50,882 nt of DNA from assembly GCF_009735585.1 (NCBI RefSeq), contig NZ_VJVW01000007.1, positions 1 through 50,882 on the forward strand. Reading direction: 5' to 3'. Shown here one piece after another: positions 8,483 to 17,339 of the stretch. Source of the DNA: Christiangramia aestuarii. Lineage in GTDB: Bacteria > Bacteroidota > Bacteroidia > Flavobacteriales > Flavobacteriaceae. A program made the position numbers and the translations under genes. The first letter of the stretch is position 1; the number at the start of each line of letters is the position of its first letter. The notes under the pieces were generated by a model. The model was not told the origin of the DNA, made no database searches, and worked only from the letters and a program-made list of their open reading frames with translations.

Positions 8483-9397
8483 ATGAAAAAAATAATTCTT
8501 GTACTACTGCTTATCGGATTAGGCATTTCAGCAACAGCTGAAGAAAAAATGATCACCACCTCAGATGGAGTGGATCTATATGTAAAAATAGAAGGAAAAG
8601 GAAAACCCTGCCTTTATATTCACGGTGGACCCGGTTCTGGCAGCTTCTGGTTCGAGGAATTCTTTGGAGATTTTATGGAAGAGCACTTTACCATGATCTA
8701 CCTTGATCAACGCGGCGTAGGGAGGTCTGGCAGCCCCAAAAATGGTGATTACAGCCTGGAAAGGATGAGCCTGGATTTTGAAGAGATCCGCCAGGAACTG
8801 GGATACGATTCCTGGCTTAGCATAGGCCATTCCTTTGCAGGAATTCTTCAGATGGGATATTTCGAAAATTACCCTAAGGCCCAGGATGGTATGATGATGA
8901 TAAACTGTACTCTTTTTCTTGAGGACAGCTTTTGTAGCAGCTGGGGCCCTAAAGCTTCAGAATTCCTTGGTGAAACCTATGTGGGCTGCGAGAAAGACAG
9001 TTTAAGCCTTATGGAAAGAATAAGTAAGCTGGGGGATCAACTTCGTGAAAAAGACCTGTTCTGGAAAATGGCCTATGTAGAAAAGGAGAACCAGGCGATC
9101 ATGGATGCTACCTACCAGGGCTTCCCAAACTGGAATTACGACCTGGGAAATAATGTATTCAATTTTGAAGAATACTGGAATAAATATCTCTCTGCAACCA
9201 GCGATATTGACATTCCGGTTTTATTCTTCCATGGAACGAAAGACTGGATGGTAGGCCCAGAGCATTATAAAAAGGTGGAATTCCCCAATGTCTTATTCTG
9301 GCAGTATGAAGGCGGGCATATTCCCTTCCAGGAAAACAGGGAAGATTTGAAAAAAGCGATCCTAAGCTATAAAACGAAATACAACTTCTCTATTTAG
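8483..9397 (+). CDS. Alpha/beta hydrolase, proline iminopeptidase-like, exported
   Basis: The protein has 304 residues. A signal peptide (MKKIILVLLLIGLGISATA) is followed by an alpha/beta hydrolase with HGGPGSG (about 43-49), DQRGVGRSG (about 74-82), the nucleophile elbow GHSFAG, an acid in FFHGTKDWMVG and a late His in EGGHIPF. HGGPGSG and DQRGVGRS are typical of prolyl-iminopeptidase/epoxide-hydrolase-like members. The frame could open ten codons upstream at a TTG, but that lies at the -10 element of the candidate promoter and would spoil the signal peptide. A single-gene unit with a terminator at 9416. Confidence 0.88.
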   Translation: MKKIILVLLLIGLGISATAEEKMITTSDGVDLYVKIEGKGKPCLYIHGGPGSGSFWFEEFFGDFMEEHFTMIYLDQRGVGRSGSPKNGDYSLERMSLDFEEIRQELGYDSWLSIGHSFAGILQMGYFENYPKAQDGMMMINCTLFLEDSFCSSWGPKASEFLGETYVGCEKDSLSLMERISKLGDQLREKDLFWKMAYVEKENQAIMDATYQGFPNWNYDLGNNVFNFEEYWNKYLSATSDIDIPVLFFHGTKDWMVGPEHYKKVEFPNVLFWQYEGGHIPFQENREDLKKAILSYKTKYNFSI

Positions 9398-9415
9398 TGT
9401 TCAGATCAAAATAAA

Positions 9416-9443
9416 AAACCTCCTTAGTTGCCTAAGGAGGTTT
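9416..9443. terminator. Bidirectional terminator between hydrolase and rpsA
   Basis: A perfect 12-bp stem, AAACCTCCTTAG against CTAAGGAGGTTT, with a TTGC loop; it has A/T runs on both sides and serves both convergent genes. Confidence 0.9.
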
Positions 9444-9465
9444 AGTTTATAAATATCAGGAAAGA

Positions 9466-11316
9466 TTACTCTTTACCTTCCATTTTGTCTTTCAACGCCT
9501 GAAGATCAGCATTTACATCACCGATAGTAGTGGTGTTGTCTTTGTTTTGCGCAGCTGATTTCTTAGCAGCCTGCTTAACAATCTTCTGCTCTTCTTCTTT
9601 GTGAATTACCATGTGAGAAGCTACCACTCTCTTGAATTCTTTATTGAATTCAATGATCTGGAATTCTGCTTCTTCACCTTTCTTCAATTTGCTTCCGTCC
9701 TCTTTTTCAAGATGTCTTTGCGGAACAAATGCAGTGATATCCTCGTTAAAGTCGATAGTTGCACCTTTGTCTACGATCTCAGTGATCTCTGCAGTGTGCT
9801 TGGTTCCAACTCCGTAATCTTTTTCATATTTATCCCAAGGATTATCCTCGATCTGCTTATGTCCAAGAGAAAGTTTTCTACCGTCCACGTCTAATTCAAG
9901 AACTACTACTTCAAGCTCATCACCTACGTTAGTAAATTCTGATGGGTGCTTGATCTTCTTAGTCCATGATAGGTCTGAGATATAGATAAGTCCGTCGATT
10001 CCTTCTTCCAACTCTACGAATACACCGAAGTTAGTGAAGTTACGAACAATACCTTTGTGCTTAGAACCTACAGGATACTTAGAAGTAATATCAGTCCATG
10101 GGTCTGGAGTCAATTGCTTGATACCAAGAGACATTTTTCTGTCTTCTCTGTCCAGGGTAAGGATCTGAGCTTCTACCTCATCACCAACGTTTACGAAATC
10201 CTGAGCTGAACGCAAGTGCGTGCTCCAAGACATTTCTGAAACGTGGATAAGACCTTCAACACCTTCAGCAACTTCGATAAATGCACCATAATCTGCGATC
10301 ACAACTACTTTACCTTTTACTTTATCACCAACCTTCAGGTTCTCATCAAGAGCATCCCATGGGTGCTGAGAAAGTTGCTTAAGACCTAACTGAATTCTAG
10401 ACTTAGACTCATCAAAATCAAGGATTACAACGTTAAGTTTCTGGTCAAGCTCAACGATCTCATTTGGATGGTTGATTCTAGACCAGCTAAGATCTGTAAT
10501 GTGAACAAGTCCGTCAACACCACCAAGGTCAACGAATACACCGTAAGAAGTGATGTTCTTAACAGTACCTTCAAGTACCTGACCTTTTTCAAGCTGACCG
10601 ATGATCTCTTTCTTCTGCTCTTCGATATCTGCTTCGATAAGCGCTTTGTGAGATACAACAACGTTCTTGAATTCATGGTTGATCTTAACCACTTTGAATT
10701 CCATGTTCTTACCTACGTAAGCATCGTAGTCTCTAATAGGCTTCACATCGATCTGCGAACCTGGAAGGAATGCTTCGATTCCAAACACGTCTACGATCAT
10801 ACCACCTTTAGTACGACATTTAATGAATCCGTTCACTACAAGGCTTTCATCGTGAGCTTTGTTCACACGCTCCCAGGCTTTGATAACTCTCGCCTTACGG
10901 TGAGAAAGGATCAACTGCCCGGTAGCATCTTCACGTACATCGATTAATACCTCAACCTCATCACCTTCTTTAAGGTCTGGGTTGTAACGGAATTCGTTAA
11001 GAGAAATTACCCCTTCACTCTTTGCATTGATATCGATAATTGCATCACGATCTGTAATATTGATTACTTTTCCTGTTACAACTTCGTCATCTAAAGTGTC
11101 AACGAAATTTTCTTCAACTAGCTTTTCAAATTCTTCCAGCTTCTCATCGTCGATAGGATCGATTCCTTCTTCGTAATTGTGCCAGTTGAATTCTTTAAGG
11201 AATTTCTCAGGATTTTCCTGTTGCTTTTCTGCTTCAGGTTGAGAGGCTGTCTCCATTCCGGCTACATCCTGCACTTCAATTTCCTGAGTGTCTTTGTTTT
11301 TGTTTTCTTCAGCCAT
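9466..11316 (-). CDS. rpsA: 30S ribosomal protein S1
   Basis: The protein has 616 residues with an acidic N-terminal tail (about 1-65) and six S1/OB-fold RNA-binding repeats. Repeats 3-5 are the most regular, with GxVxxxxxYGxFVxLxGxxGLVHxSDLSW. S1 binds mRNA and helps it onto the 30S subunit; in Bacteroidota, which largely lack Shine-Dalgarno pairing, this role is thought to weigh more. The gene has its own promoter (11444-11474) and a leader of about 120 bases that starts with a hairpin. Confidence 0.97.
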   Translation of the reverse strand: MAEENKNKDTQEIEVQDVAGMETASQPEAEKQQENPEKFLKEFNWHNYEEGIDPIDDEKLEEFEKLVEENFVDTLDDEVVTGKVINITDRDAIIDINAKSEGVISLNEFRYNPDLKEGDEVEVLIDVREDATGQLILSHRKARVIKAWERVNKAHDESLVVNGFIKCRTKGGMIVDVFGIEAFLPGSQIDVKPIRDYDAYVGKNMEFKVVKINHEFKNVVVSHKALIEADIEEQKKEIIGQLEKGQVLEGTVKNITSYGVFVDLGGVDGLVHITDLSWSRINHPNEIVELDQKLNVVILDFDESKSRIQLGLKQLSQHPWDALDENLKVGDKVKGKVVVIADYGAFIEVAEGVEGLIHVSEMSWSTHLRSAQDFVNVGDEVEAQILTLDREDRKMSLGIKQLTPDPWTDITSKYPVGSKHKGIVRNFTNFGVFVELEEGIDGLIYISDLSWTKKIKHPSEFTNVGDELEVVVLELDVDGRKLSLGHKQIEDNPWDKYEKDYGVGTKHTAEITEIVDKGATIDFNEDITAFVPQRHLEKEDGSKLKKGEEAEFQIIEFNKEFKRVVASHMVIHKEEEQKIVKQAAKKSAAQNKDNTTTIGDVNADLQALKDKMEGKE

Positions 11317-11405
11317 TACTGACTTTAAATTTGTATTCTGAGTTTCTTCGGAAATCTTTCAGCAAAACAGAAACCACAGAAGTTGTTTATAGTTTTGATT
11401 TTCAA

Positions 11406-11440
11406 TCCTTTTTGGATTTCCGGTCTTCTGCCAAAAAGGA
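11406..11440 (-). other. 5'-terminal hairpin of the rpsA leader
   Basis: A perfect 10-bp inverted repeat, TCCTTTTTGG (11406-11415) and CCAAAAAGGA (11431-11440), with a 15-base loop. It begins at or within a few bases of the predicted rpsA transcription start. It may stabilise the mRNA or act in S1 feedback; that role is inference. Confidence 0.6.
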
Positions 11441-11443
11441 GTG

Positions 11444-11474
11444 CAAAAATACGTAACTAAAAAAAAATCCGCAA
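11444..11474 (-). promoter_or_regulatory. rpsA promoter
   Basis: On the minus strand: TTG (11474-11472), a 20-base spacer, then TATTTTTG (11451-11444). This is a full match to the Bacteroidota pattern TTG-N19-21-TAnnTTTG. The -33 element lies inside the stem of the cmk terminator. Confidence 0.8.
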
Positions 11475-11497
11475 CTAATTACCTAATTAATTGCGGA
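11461..11497 (-). terminator. Terminator of cmk
   Basis: TCCGCAACTAATTA pairs with TAATTAATTGCGGA (one G-T pair), followed on the minus strand by eight or more U. It lies 23 bases after the cmk stop. Confidence 0.85.
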
Positions 11498-11520
11498 GCT
11501 TTATTTTAGGGTGGGAATAT

Positions 11521-12222
11521 CTAGGAATTCACTTCCTGGATCTTATCTTTTACGATCTTCAGGATCTTATCGAACTGCTCCTCAAGATCCATGTTCGAAT
11601 TATCGAATTCTATAGCATCCTCAGCCTTTACCAGCGGGCTGTCCTCGCGTGTTGAGTCCAGGTAATCCCTTTTTTTTACATTCTTTTCTACCTCTTCATA
11701 ACTCACGTCCTCTCCTCTTTCCTTTAGTTCATCATATCTACGCTGAGCTCTCTTTTCGGTAGAGGCGGTCATAAAGATCTTGAGTTCGGCATCTGGGAAT
11801 ACTACGGTACCAATGTCACGACCATCCATGACCACACCTTTTTCCTTGCCCATTTCTTGTTGCTCTTCTACCAGCTTCTTTCTAACTTCCGGTATAGCCG
11901 AAACTCTGCTCACCTGTTCAGAAACTTCCATATAGCGTATCTCGTTTTCTACGTTCTCCCCTTCCATATACATATCTGCATTTCCCGTCTCTTCATTTAA
12001 TTTGAATTCGAGATCTACGAAGGGAAGATGCCGCAGGATAGCCTCTTTATTGAAGTTATCTTTAGAAACAAATACCTTTCTCATCATATAAAGGGTCACA
12101 GCCCTGTACATGGCTCCGGTATCCACATAAACATATCCTAACTCTTTGGCCAGTCTTTTGGCTACCGTACTTTTGCCGGTAGAAGAATGCCCATCTATCG
12201 CTATCGTAATCTTTTTTTCCAT
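11521..12222 (-). CDS. cmk: Cytidylate kinase
   Basis: The protein has 233 residues and phosphorylates CMP and dCMP with ATP. It has the P-loop GHSSTGKST (about 9-17), the CMP-binding VDTGAMYR, MDGRDIGTVVFPDA and the lid RRYDELKERG. An upstream-extended frame reaches 12285, but a -7 box at 12243-12250 and the position of the P-loop favour the ATG at 12222. rpsA follows on the same strand, an order common in many bacteria, but here a terminator and a new promoter lie between them. Confidence 0.96.
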   Translation of the reverse strand: MEKKITIAIDGHSSTGKSTVAKRLAKELGYVYVDTGAMYRAVTLYMMRKVFVSKDNFNKEAILRHLPFVDLEFKLNEETGNADMYMEGENVENEIRYMEVSEQVSRVSAIPEVRKKLVEEQQEMGKEKGVVMDGRDIGTVVFPDAELKIFMTASTEKRAQRRYDELKERGEDVSYEEVEKNVKKRDYLDSTREDSPLVKAEDAIEFDNSNMDLEEQFDKILKIVKDKIQEVNS

Positions 12223-12242
12223 CACAATTTTATTCCAAGATG

Positions 12243-12250
12243 CAAATGTA
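12243..12250 (-). promoter_or_regulatory. Promoter -7 box of cmk
   Basis: Minus strand TACATTTG, an exact TAnnTTTG match, with a predicted start site near 12239 and a leader of about 17 bases. Confidence 0.55.
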
Positions 12251-12381
12251 TAAATTAAAAACCGCCTTATTTCTCCAAAACCCATTAATCCTTAAATTGG
12301 GCCGATGAAGAAGAATTCCCAATTAGCTTTTACCGCACTTAGCATTTTAACTGTGAATAGGTAGGTGAATAAAACAATCCC

Positions 12382-12418
12382 AAAAAAAGAAAGGCATGTA
12401 GAATAATCCACATGCCTT
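12382..12418 (-). terminator. Terminator of lon
   Basis: AAGGCATGT (12391-12399) pairs with ACATGCCTT (12410-12418), with an A-run at 12382-12388 that gives a U-tract on the minus strand. Confidence 0.85.
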
Positions 12419-12443
12419 TTAACTAATCAATTAAAAATTTCTA

Positions 12444-14894
12444 TTAGAGATCTTTTGCATTCTTCACTCTTTCATTGGTAAGCGCGATATCTATAACCTC
12501 GCTCATTTCTCTTACATAATGAAAAGTAAGTCCTTTTAAATATTCTTCCTTTATCTCTTCGATATCACGTTTATTATCTTCACAAAGAATGATCTCTTTA
12601 ATTCTTGCTCTTTTAGCAGCAAGGATCTTTTCCTTGATACCACCTACCGGTAATACTTTACCACGAAGGGTGATCTCCCCGGTCATGGCAATATGCTTCT
12701 TCACCTTTTTCTGAGTGAATAATGATACAAGCGACGTTAACATCGTGATCCCAGCACTAGGCCCGTCTTTTGGGGTCGCTCCTTCCGGAACGTGAATATG
12801 CACGTTATACTGATCGAAAATAGAAGGAATGATCCCAAGTCGCTCGGCATTTGCTTTGATATATTCCATGGCGATGGTCGCAGATTCCTTCATCACTTTA
12901 CCCAGGTTTCCGGTAATGCTAAGATTACCCTTACCTTTTGAAAGTATTGATTCAATAAACAGAATATCCCCACCAACACTGGTCCAGGCCAGACCTGTTA
13001 CCACACCGGCCACGTCATTATTCTCGTATTTATCGCGCTCCATTTTCGGGCTGCCCAGTATCTCGATAACATCCTGGTCTGTGATCTTCACATTGTACTC
13101 CTCTTCCATCGCGATATTCTTAGCAGCATATCTAACCACTTTCGCGATCTGTTTTTCAAGTCCACGCACCCCAGATTCACGGGTATAACCTTCTACGATC
13201 TTCTCGAGTTGCTTTTTGCCAATTTTAAGATGCTCTGAATTCAGACCATGTTCTTCCAGCTGTTTTGGAAGCAGGTGTCTTTTCGCGATCTGTACTTTTT
13301 CCTCAATGGTATACCCAGTTACATTGATCACTTCCATACGGTCTCTAAGGGCCGGCTGGATAGTGCTTAATGAATTACAGGTAGCAATGAACATTACCTT
13401 AGAAAGGTCGAAGCCCATTTCCAGGAAATTATCATGGAATTCAGAATTCTGTTCCGGGTCTAATACTTCAAGTAATGCTGAAGAAGGGTCTCCTGCATTA
13501 CCCATACTAAGCTTATCAATCTCATCCAATACGAAAACAGGATTACTGGTTCCGGCTTTTTTCAGGCTCTGAATGATCCTTCCGGGCATCGCACCTATAT
13601 AAGTTTTTCTATGTCCCCTGATCTCGGCCTCATCTCTAAGTCCACCAAGGGAGATCCTTACATATTCCCTTCCCAATGCCTCAGCTATAGATTTACCAAG
13701 GGAGGTCTTACCAACTCCAGGAGGTCCGTAAAGACAAAGGATCGGAGATTTCATATCGTTCCTTAATTTAAGAACTGCCAGGTATTCGATGATCCTCTTC
13801 TTCACATCATCAAGGCCGTAATGATCCCTGTCAAGGATCCTTTTAGCTCTCTTAAGGTCGAATTTATCTTTGCTGAACTCGTTCCATGGAAGATCCAGAA
13901 ACAGGTCCAGGTAATTTCTTTGAATGGAGTATTCCGCAACCTGCGGATTCATACGCTGCATCTTGGAAAGCTCCTTCTCGAAGTGGTTCTGCACATGCTC
14001 ATCCCACTGCTTATCCTTAGCCCTTTCCCGCATTTCCACGATTTCACCTTCATGAGAAACACCTCCCAGCTCTTCCTGAATGGTCTTCATCTGCTGGTGA
14101 AGGAAATACTCACGCTGCTGCTGGCTCATGTCACTCTGCACCTTGCTCTGAATATCATTCTTGAGCTCCAGTTTCTGGTTCTCGGTATTCATATGCTTCA
14201 GGGTAGCCAGCGCGCGCTCCTTAAGATCGTTCATCTCCAGCAACTTCTGCTTTTCCTCTACACTTAAGCTCATGTTGGAAGAAACAAAATTCACCAGAAA
14301 GGAATTGCTCTCAATGTTCTTGATCGCAAAAGAGGCTTCCGAAGGAATATTAGGGCTTCCTTTAATGATCTGCAGGGCCAGGTCTTTGATAGAATCTATG
14401 ATAGCTCCAAACTCCGCATTATCCCTGTCGGGTCTTTGTTCTGGAATTTCTGCAACAGTAGCATTCATATAAGGCTCCTCAGTCATCACCTGGGTGATCT
14501 GGAACCTTTTCTTTCCCTGGATGATCACAGTGGTATTTCCATCGGGCATCTTAAGCACCCTTAAGATCCTTGCAACCACTCCTACCTTATTGATGTCTTT
14601 AGAAGTAGGATTTTCTACCTCCTCATCTTTCTGGGAAACCACTCCAATGATCTTGCTACCATTGTTAGCCTCGTTAATAAGCTTTATAGAGGCATCCCGT
14701 CCGGCGGTGATTGGGATCACTACTCCCGGAAAAAGCACAGTGTTCCTAAGAGGAAGTATAGGCAGAGTTTCAGGTAAACTTTCCTTGTTTATTTCCTCTT
14801 CATCTTCAGGCGTCATTAATGGGATCAACTCTGCATCCTCATCAATTCCCTGTAATGACAAACTGTCAATATTACCAAACTTTGTTTTCGCCAT
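12444..14894 (-). CDS. lon: Endopeptidase La (Lon protease)
   Basis: An ATP-dependent cytoplasmic protease of 816 residues that removes damaged and short-lived regulatory proteins. It has an N-terminal LON substrate domain (about 43-240), a helical region, an AAA+ module with Walker [10 protein letters not shown] (390-398) and Walker B VFVLDEID (453-460), and a protease domain with catalytic Ser 713 (PKDGPSAG) and Lys 756 (GGIKEK). All key residues are present. It is divergent from the ECF sigma operon across 209 bases; an imperfect palindrome at 14926-14943 lies upstream of its start. Confidence 0.98.
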   Translation of the reverse strand: MAKTKFGNIDSLSLQGIDEDAELIPLMTPEDEEEINKESLPETLPILPLRNTVLFPGVVIPITAGRDASIKLINEANNGSKIIGVVSQKDEEVENPTSKDINKVGVVARILRVLKMPDGNTTVIIQGKKRFQITQVMTEEPYMNATVAEIPEQRPDRDNAEFGAIIDSIKDLALQIIKGSPNIPSEASFAIKNIESNSFLVNFVSSNMSLSVEEKQKLLEMNDLKERALATLKHMNTENQKLELKNDIQSKVQSDMSQQQREYFLHQQMKTIQEELGGVSHEGEIVEMRERAKDKQWDEHVQNHFEKELSKMQRMNPQVAEYSIQRNYLDLFLDLPWNEFSKDKFDLKRAKRILDRDHYGLDDVKKRIIEYLAVLKLRNDMKSPILCLYGPPGVGKTSLGKSIAEALGREYVRISLGGLRDEAEIRGHRKTYIGAMPGRIIQSLKKAGTSNPVFVLDEIDKLSMGNAGDPSSALLEVLDPEQNSEFHDNFLEMGFDLSKVMFIATCNSLSTIQPALRDRMEVINVTGYTIEEKVQIAKRHLLPKQLEEHGLNSEHLKIGKKQLEKIVEGYTRESGVRGLEKQIAKVVRYAAKNIAMEEEYNVKITDQDVIEILGSPKMERDKYENNDVAGVVTGLAWTSVGGDILFIESILSKGKGNLSITGNLGKVMKESATIAMEYIKANAERLGIIPSIFDQYNVHIHVPEGATPKDGPSAGITMLTSLVSLFTQKKVKKHIAMTGEITLRGKVLPVGGIKEKILAAKRARIKEIILCEDNKRDIEEIKEEYLKGLTFHYVREMSEVIDIALTNERVKNAKDL

Positions 14895-14925
14895 AATTTT
14901 ATTTAAGTCAAACTGTCACCAAAAC

Positions 14926-14943
14926 CAGAACTGGCCGGTTCTG
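14926..14943. promoter_or_regulatory. Candidate operator in the lon leader region
   Basis: An 18-base inverted repeat with perfect 6-bp arms, CAGAAC and GTTCTG, and 16 of 18 symmetric positions. It lies 32 bases upstream of the lon start, just downstream of a -7-like TATTTTTC (14964-14971, minus strand). Function unproven. Confidence 0.3.
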
Positions 14944-15053
14944 AGCAGTATTTCAAAAGCCTTGAAAAATAAGACTTTCAGTGTTATTTCAGATTTTCTA
15001 TTTCAATGTTTCAATTCCTATGCCACGCTTTATGGAAAATAATTTTTAAAAAG

Positions 15054-15079
15054 TGTAACAATTCGAAAACTTTCCCATC
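15054..15079 (+). promoter_or_regulatory. Candidate autoregulated ECF promoter of the sigma operon
   Basis: TGTAACA (15054-15060), 15 bases, then CATC (15076-15079); the TTG start codon is at 15104. ECF sigma factors commonly activate their own operon. The pattern matches the element at 8426-8451. Confidence 0.5.
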
Positions 15080-15103
15080 TTTATTACAGAAACCAAGTTT
15101 TAA

Positions 15104-15664
15104 TTGACACCAACCATCACACATATTAAAGACCTGGTAGAGCGTTGCCGTCTTGGCGAGCAGCGAGCTCAAATGGAAATTTATGATCGTTATTACAAGG
15201 CTATGTATAACACTGCTTATCGTATAACAGGTCATTCAGCCGAGGCTGAAGACATCATGCAGGAAGCTTTTTTAAGTGCATTCACTAAAATTGACAGCTT
15301 TAAAGAAACTTCCACCTTCGGGGCATGGCTTAAACGTATCGTGGTGAACGAAAGCATTACGGCTTACAACAAAAAAGTGAAACTTGGAGAAGTAAGCTAT
15401 AATGATGAATTAAAGAATGAAGCCGATGACGGCGGAGTAGCCTTGAATGAAGATGATAAAACCAATAAAAAGGTGCGCCTCATCCTGGAGAAGATAAAAT
15501 CTCTGAAAGAGAATTACAGGTTAGGATTAACCCTGCATCTCATTGAGGGCTACGACTATGAAGAAATTTGTGAAATAATGAATATTTCTTACGCTAATTG
15601 CAGAACCATGATTTCAAGGGCGAAGGAAAGCTTAAGAAAAAAATTACAGGATCATGAAAAATAA
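15104..15664 (+). CDS. ECF-type RNA polymerase sigma factor
   Basis: The protein has 186 residues. Region 2 includes RCRLGEQRAQMEIYDRYY, AEDIMQEAFLSAF and the -10-contacting TFGAWLKRIVVNES; region 4 includes the helix-turn-helix LIEGYDYEEICEIM followed by SRAKESLRKKL. It uses a TTG start: no ATG lies upstream of region 2 within the open frame. It overlaps the next gene by 11 bases, the usual sign of sigma/anti-sigma coupling. It is probably held by the membrane protein encoded next and released on envelope stress; that is inference from context. Confidence 0.92.
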   Translation: MTPTITHIKDLVERCRLGEQRAQMEIYDRYYKAMYNTAYRITGHSAEAEDIMQEAFLSAFTKIDSFKETSTFGAWLKRIVVNESITAYNKKVKLGEVSYNDELKNEADDGGVALNEDDKTNKKVRLILEKIKSLKENYRLGLTLHLIEGYDYEEICEIMNISYANCRTMISRAKESLRKKLQDHEK

Positions 15665-16214
15665 TGACTTTGACGAGCTTTTAGAAGGTCTGGATTTCGA
15701 TATCGAAGAGCCTCATACCGGCCACCGGGAGCGCTTTTTCAAAAAGCTGGACCAGGAGGTTTCTAAACCTGAAGAAAAAGGAAAGGTTAGAAGACTATGG
15801 GCACCGATAATGGCTATCGCGGCCAGCTTCCTGCTTGCTTTCTTCCTTCTTGGCGAATTTGTAGCGCCAACGGCTTCAGCAAAAAATGCCGACCTGGCGA
15901 GCATCTCTCCCGAAATGAAACAAACCCAGGAGTTTTACACTGGGCTTATTCAAAAAGAGCTTAATATCCTCGAAGCAGAAAGTTCACCAGAAACAAAAGT
16001 CATTATAGATGATGCCCTTCAGCAGATGGAAAAGCTGGAAAAAAACTACGAGGAATTACGAAAAGACCTTGTTAACAGTGGAAAAGACAACAGAGTGATC
16101 CACGCTATGATCCAGAATTTTCAGCAACGAATAGACCTGCTGAACAATGTTTTAACCCAAATCGAAAATATCAAAACACTAAAGAACCAAAATCATGAAG
16201 ACAATATTATCTAG
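15654..16214 (+). CDS. Probable membrane anti-sigma factor
   Basis: The protein has 186 residues. A cytoplasmic N-terminal part (about 1-50, with GHRERFFKKLDQ), one membrane segment (about 52-72, IMAIAASFLLAFFLLGEFV) and a periplasmic, helical C-terminal part with coiled-coil character (KELNILEAE to LTQIENIKTL). The layout and the 11-base overlap with the sigma gene point to an anti-sigma factor, but I see no zinc-binding HxxxCxxC motif and no FecR domain, so it is not a standard ZAS or FecR type. It overlaps the next gene by 20 bases. Confidence 0.78.
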   Translation: MKNNDFDELLEGLDFDIEEPHTGHRERFFKKLDQEVSKPEEKGKVRRLWAPIMAIAASFLLAFFLLGEFVAPTASAKNADLASISPEMKQTQEFYTGLIQKELNILEAESSPETKVIIDDALQQMEKLEKNYEELRKDLVNSGKDNRVIHAMIQNFQQRIDLLNNVLTQIENIKTLKNQNHEDNII

Positions 16215-17313
16215 TATACTCATCTTTGCCGCACTGGCCCCTGGCCTGCCCCATTTTGAAAATTCAGAATGTAGCGATCTAATTGAAAAAACCGAGCTAA
16301 CAGGAAAGCATACCAAAGAAAAAAAGATCAAAAAAGAGTTCAAGGTAAGTGCAGATTCAAAGCTGAATATAGACAATAGCTACGGAAATGTAGATATTAC
16401 TACCTGGAATGAGAACCGGGTGGTCATTGAAGTGATCGTCAAAACCAATGGTAACGACGAGGAAGAAGTAGAGAAGAAACTGGAAGAGATCAATGTGGAA
16501 TTCAATCAGGATGCTTCAGGAGTAACTGCCAAAACAAGGTTTTCTAAAAGTGAAAAATCCTGGTGGAAAAATCTTTTCGAAGGTTTCGATAACGTGAATA
16601 TGGAAGTGAATTACATGGTTCGTGCTCCAGAGGGCAACCACCTGGGAATAAGCAACGATTATGGTGGCATCTATATAGATAAAACCACCGGGAATACCAG
16701 CATCAATTGTGACTACGGAAAATTGGACTTGGGCGAGCTTAGAGGTAAAGCCAATGCGCTTACATTCGACTACACTCGCAGCAGCAGCATAGATTACGTG
16801 ACCAATGCAGCGATTAACGCCGATTATTCCGATTACGAGATCAAAGAAGCCGAGCAGTTGGTTATTACGGCAGATTACTCAAAATCTAAGATTGGGAAGG
16901 TGTCCAAACTGGAGTACAACTGCGATTATGGAAGCGTAGAAGTAGATAAAGTGAAGGTTTTGATTGGGAACGGAGATTACCTAACCACCAAGATCAACCG
17001 TGTTTTCACCTCAGCAGACCTTAATATGGATTACGGTTCGCTTTCTATAGAAAAAGTTATAAAAGGCGCCAGGAACATCAATATAGATACAGATTATGCC
17101 GGGGTAAAACTTGGTTACGATAACGAGATGGATTTCGACTTTAATGTAAAAACCTCGTACGGCGGCATAAACGGACTGGAGCAATTACAGGTTCAGAAAC
17201 AGAACCAGGGTAACAGCAATCATACGGTTTCCGGCTATTATGGACAGTCTGGCAGCGGAACCCAGATAAACATCTCCACCAGTTATGGAAGTGTGAAATT
17301 CTATAAACAATAA
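16195..17313 (+). CDS. Exported DUF4097-like beta-solenoid/adhesin-like protein
   Basis: The protein has 372 residues. After a short signal peptide it holds a beta-structured region with repeats built around NSYGNVDI, SNDYGGIYI, NCDYGKLDL, NADYSDYEI, TADYSKSKI, NCDYGSVEV, NMDYGSLSI, DTDYAGVKL and STSYGSVKF, about nine copies of a [N/T]xDYGxxxI unit, which suggests a right-handed beta-solenoid. It is the third gene of the sigma operon, overlapping the anti-sigma gene by 20 bases. The role is unknown; it is probably at the cell envelope. Confidence 0.85.
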   Translation: MKTILSSILIFAALAPGLPHFENSECSDLIEKTELTGKHTKEKKIKKEFKVSADSKLNIDNSYGNVDITTWNENRVVIEVIVKTNGNDEEEVEKKLEEINVEFNQDASGVTAKTRFSKSEKSWWKNLFEGFDNVNMEVNYMVRAPEGNHLGISNDYGGIYIDKTTGNTSINCDYGKLDLGELRGKANALTFDYTRSSSIDYVTNAAINADYSDYEIKEAEQLVITADYSKSKIGKVSKLEYNCDYGSVEVDKVKVLIGNGDYLTTKINRVFTSADLNMDYGSLSIEKVIKGARNINIDTDYAGVKLGYDNEMDFDFNVKTSYGGINGLEQLQVQKQNQGNSNHTVSGYYGQSGSGTQINISTSYGSVKFYKQ

Positions 17314-17339
17314 TCATCAATCAATAATCAATTAAAATC

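Noticed and set aside
10468-10947. A 159-residue plus-strand frame over rpsA
   Set aside because: It is antisense to S1 repeats and has no promoter, signal or family features.
13821-14267. A 148-residue plus-strand frame rich in Leu within lon
   Set aside because: It is antisense to the conserved helical region of lon, and its hydrophobic composition follows from the opposite codons.
15104-16214. Sigma and anti-sigma genes as a FecI/FecR-TonB transport system
   Set aside because: The second protein has no FecR domain, and no TonB-dependent receptor or SusD gene follows.
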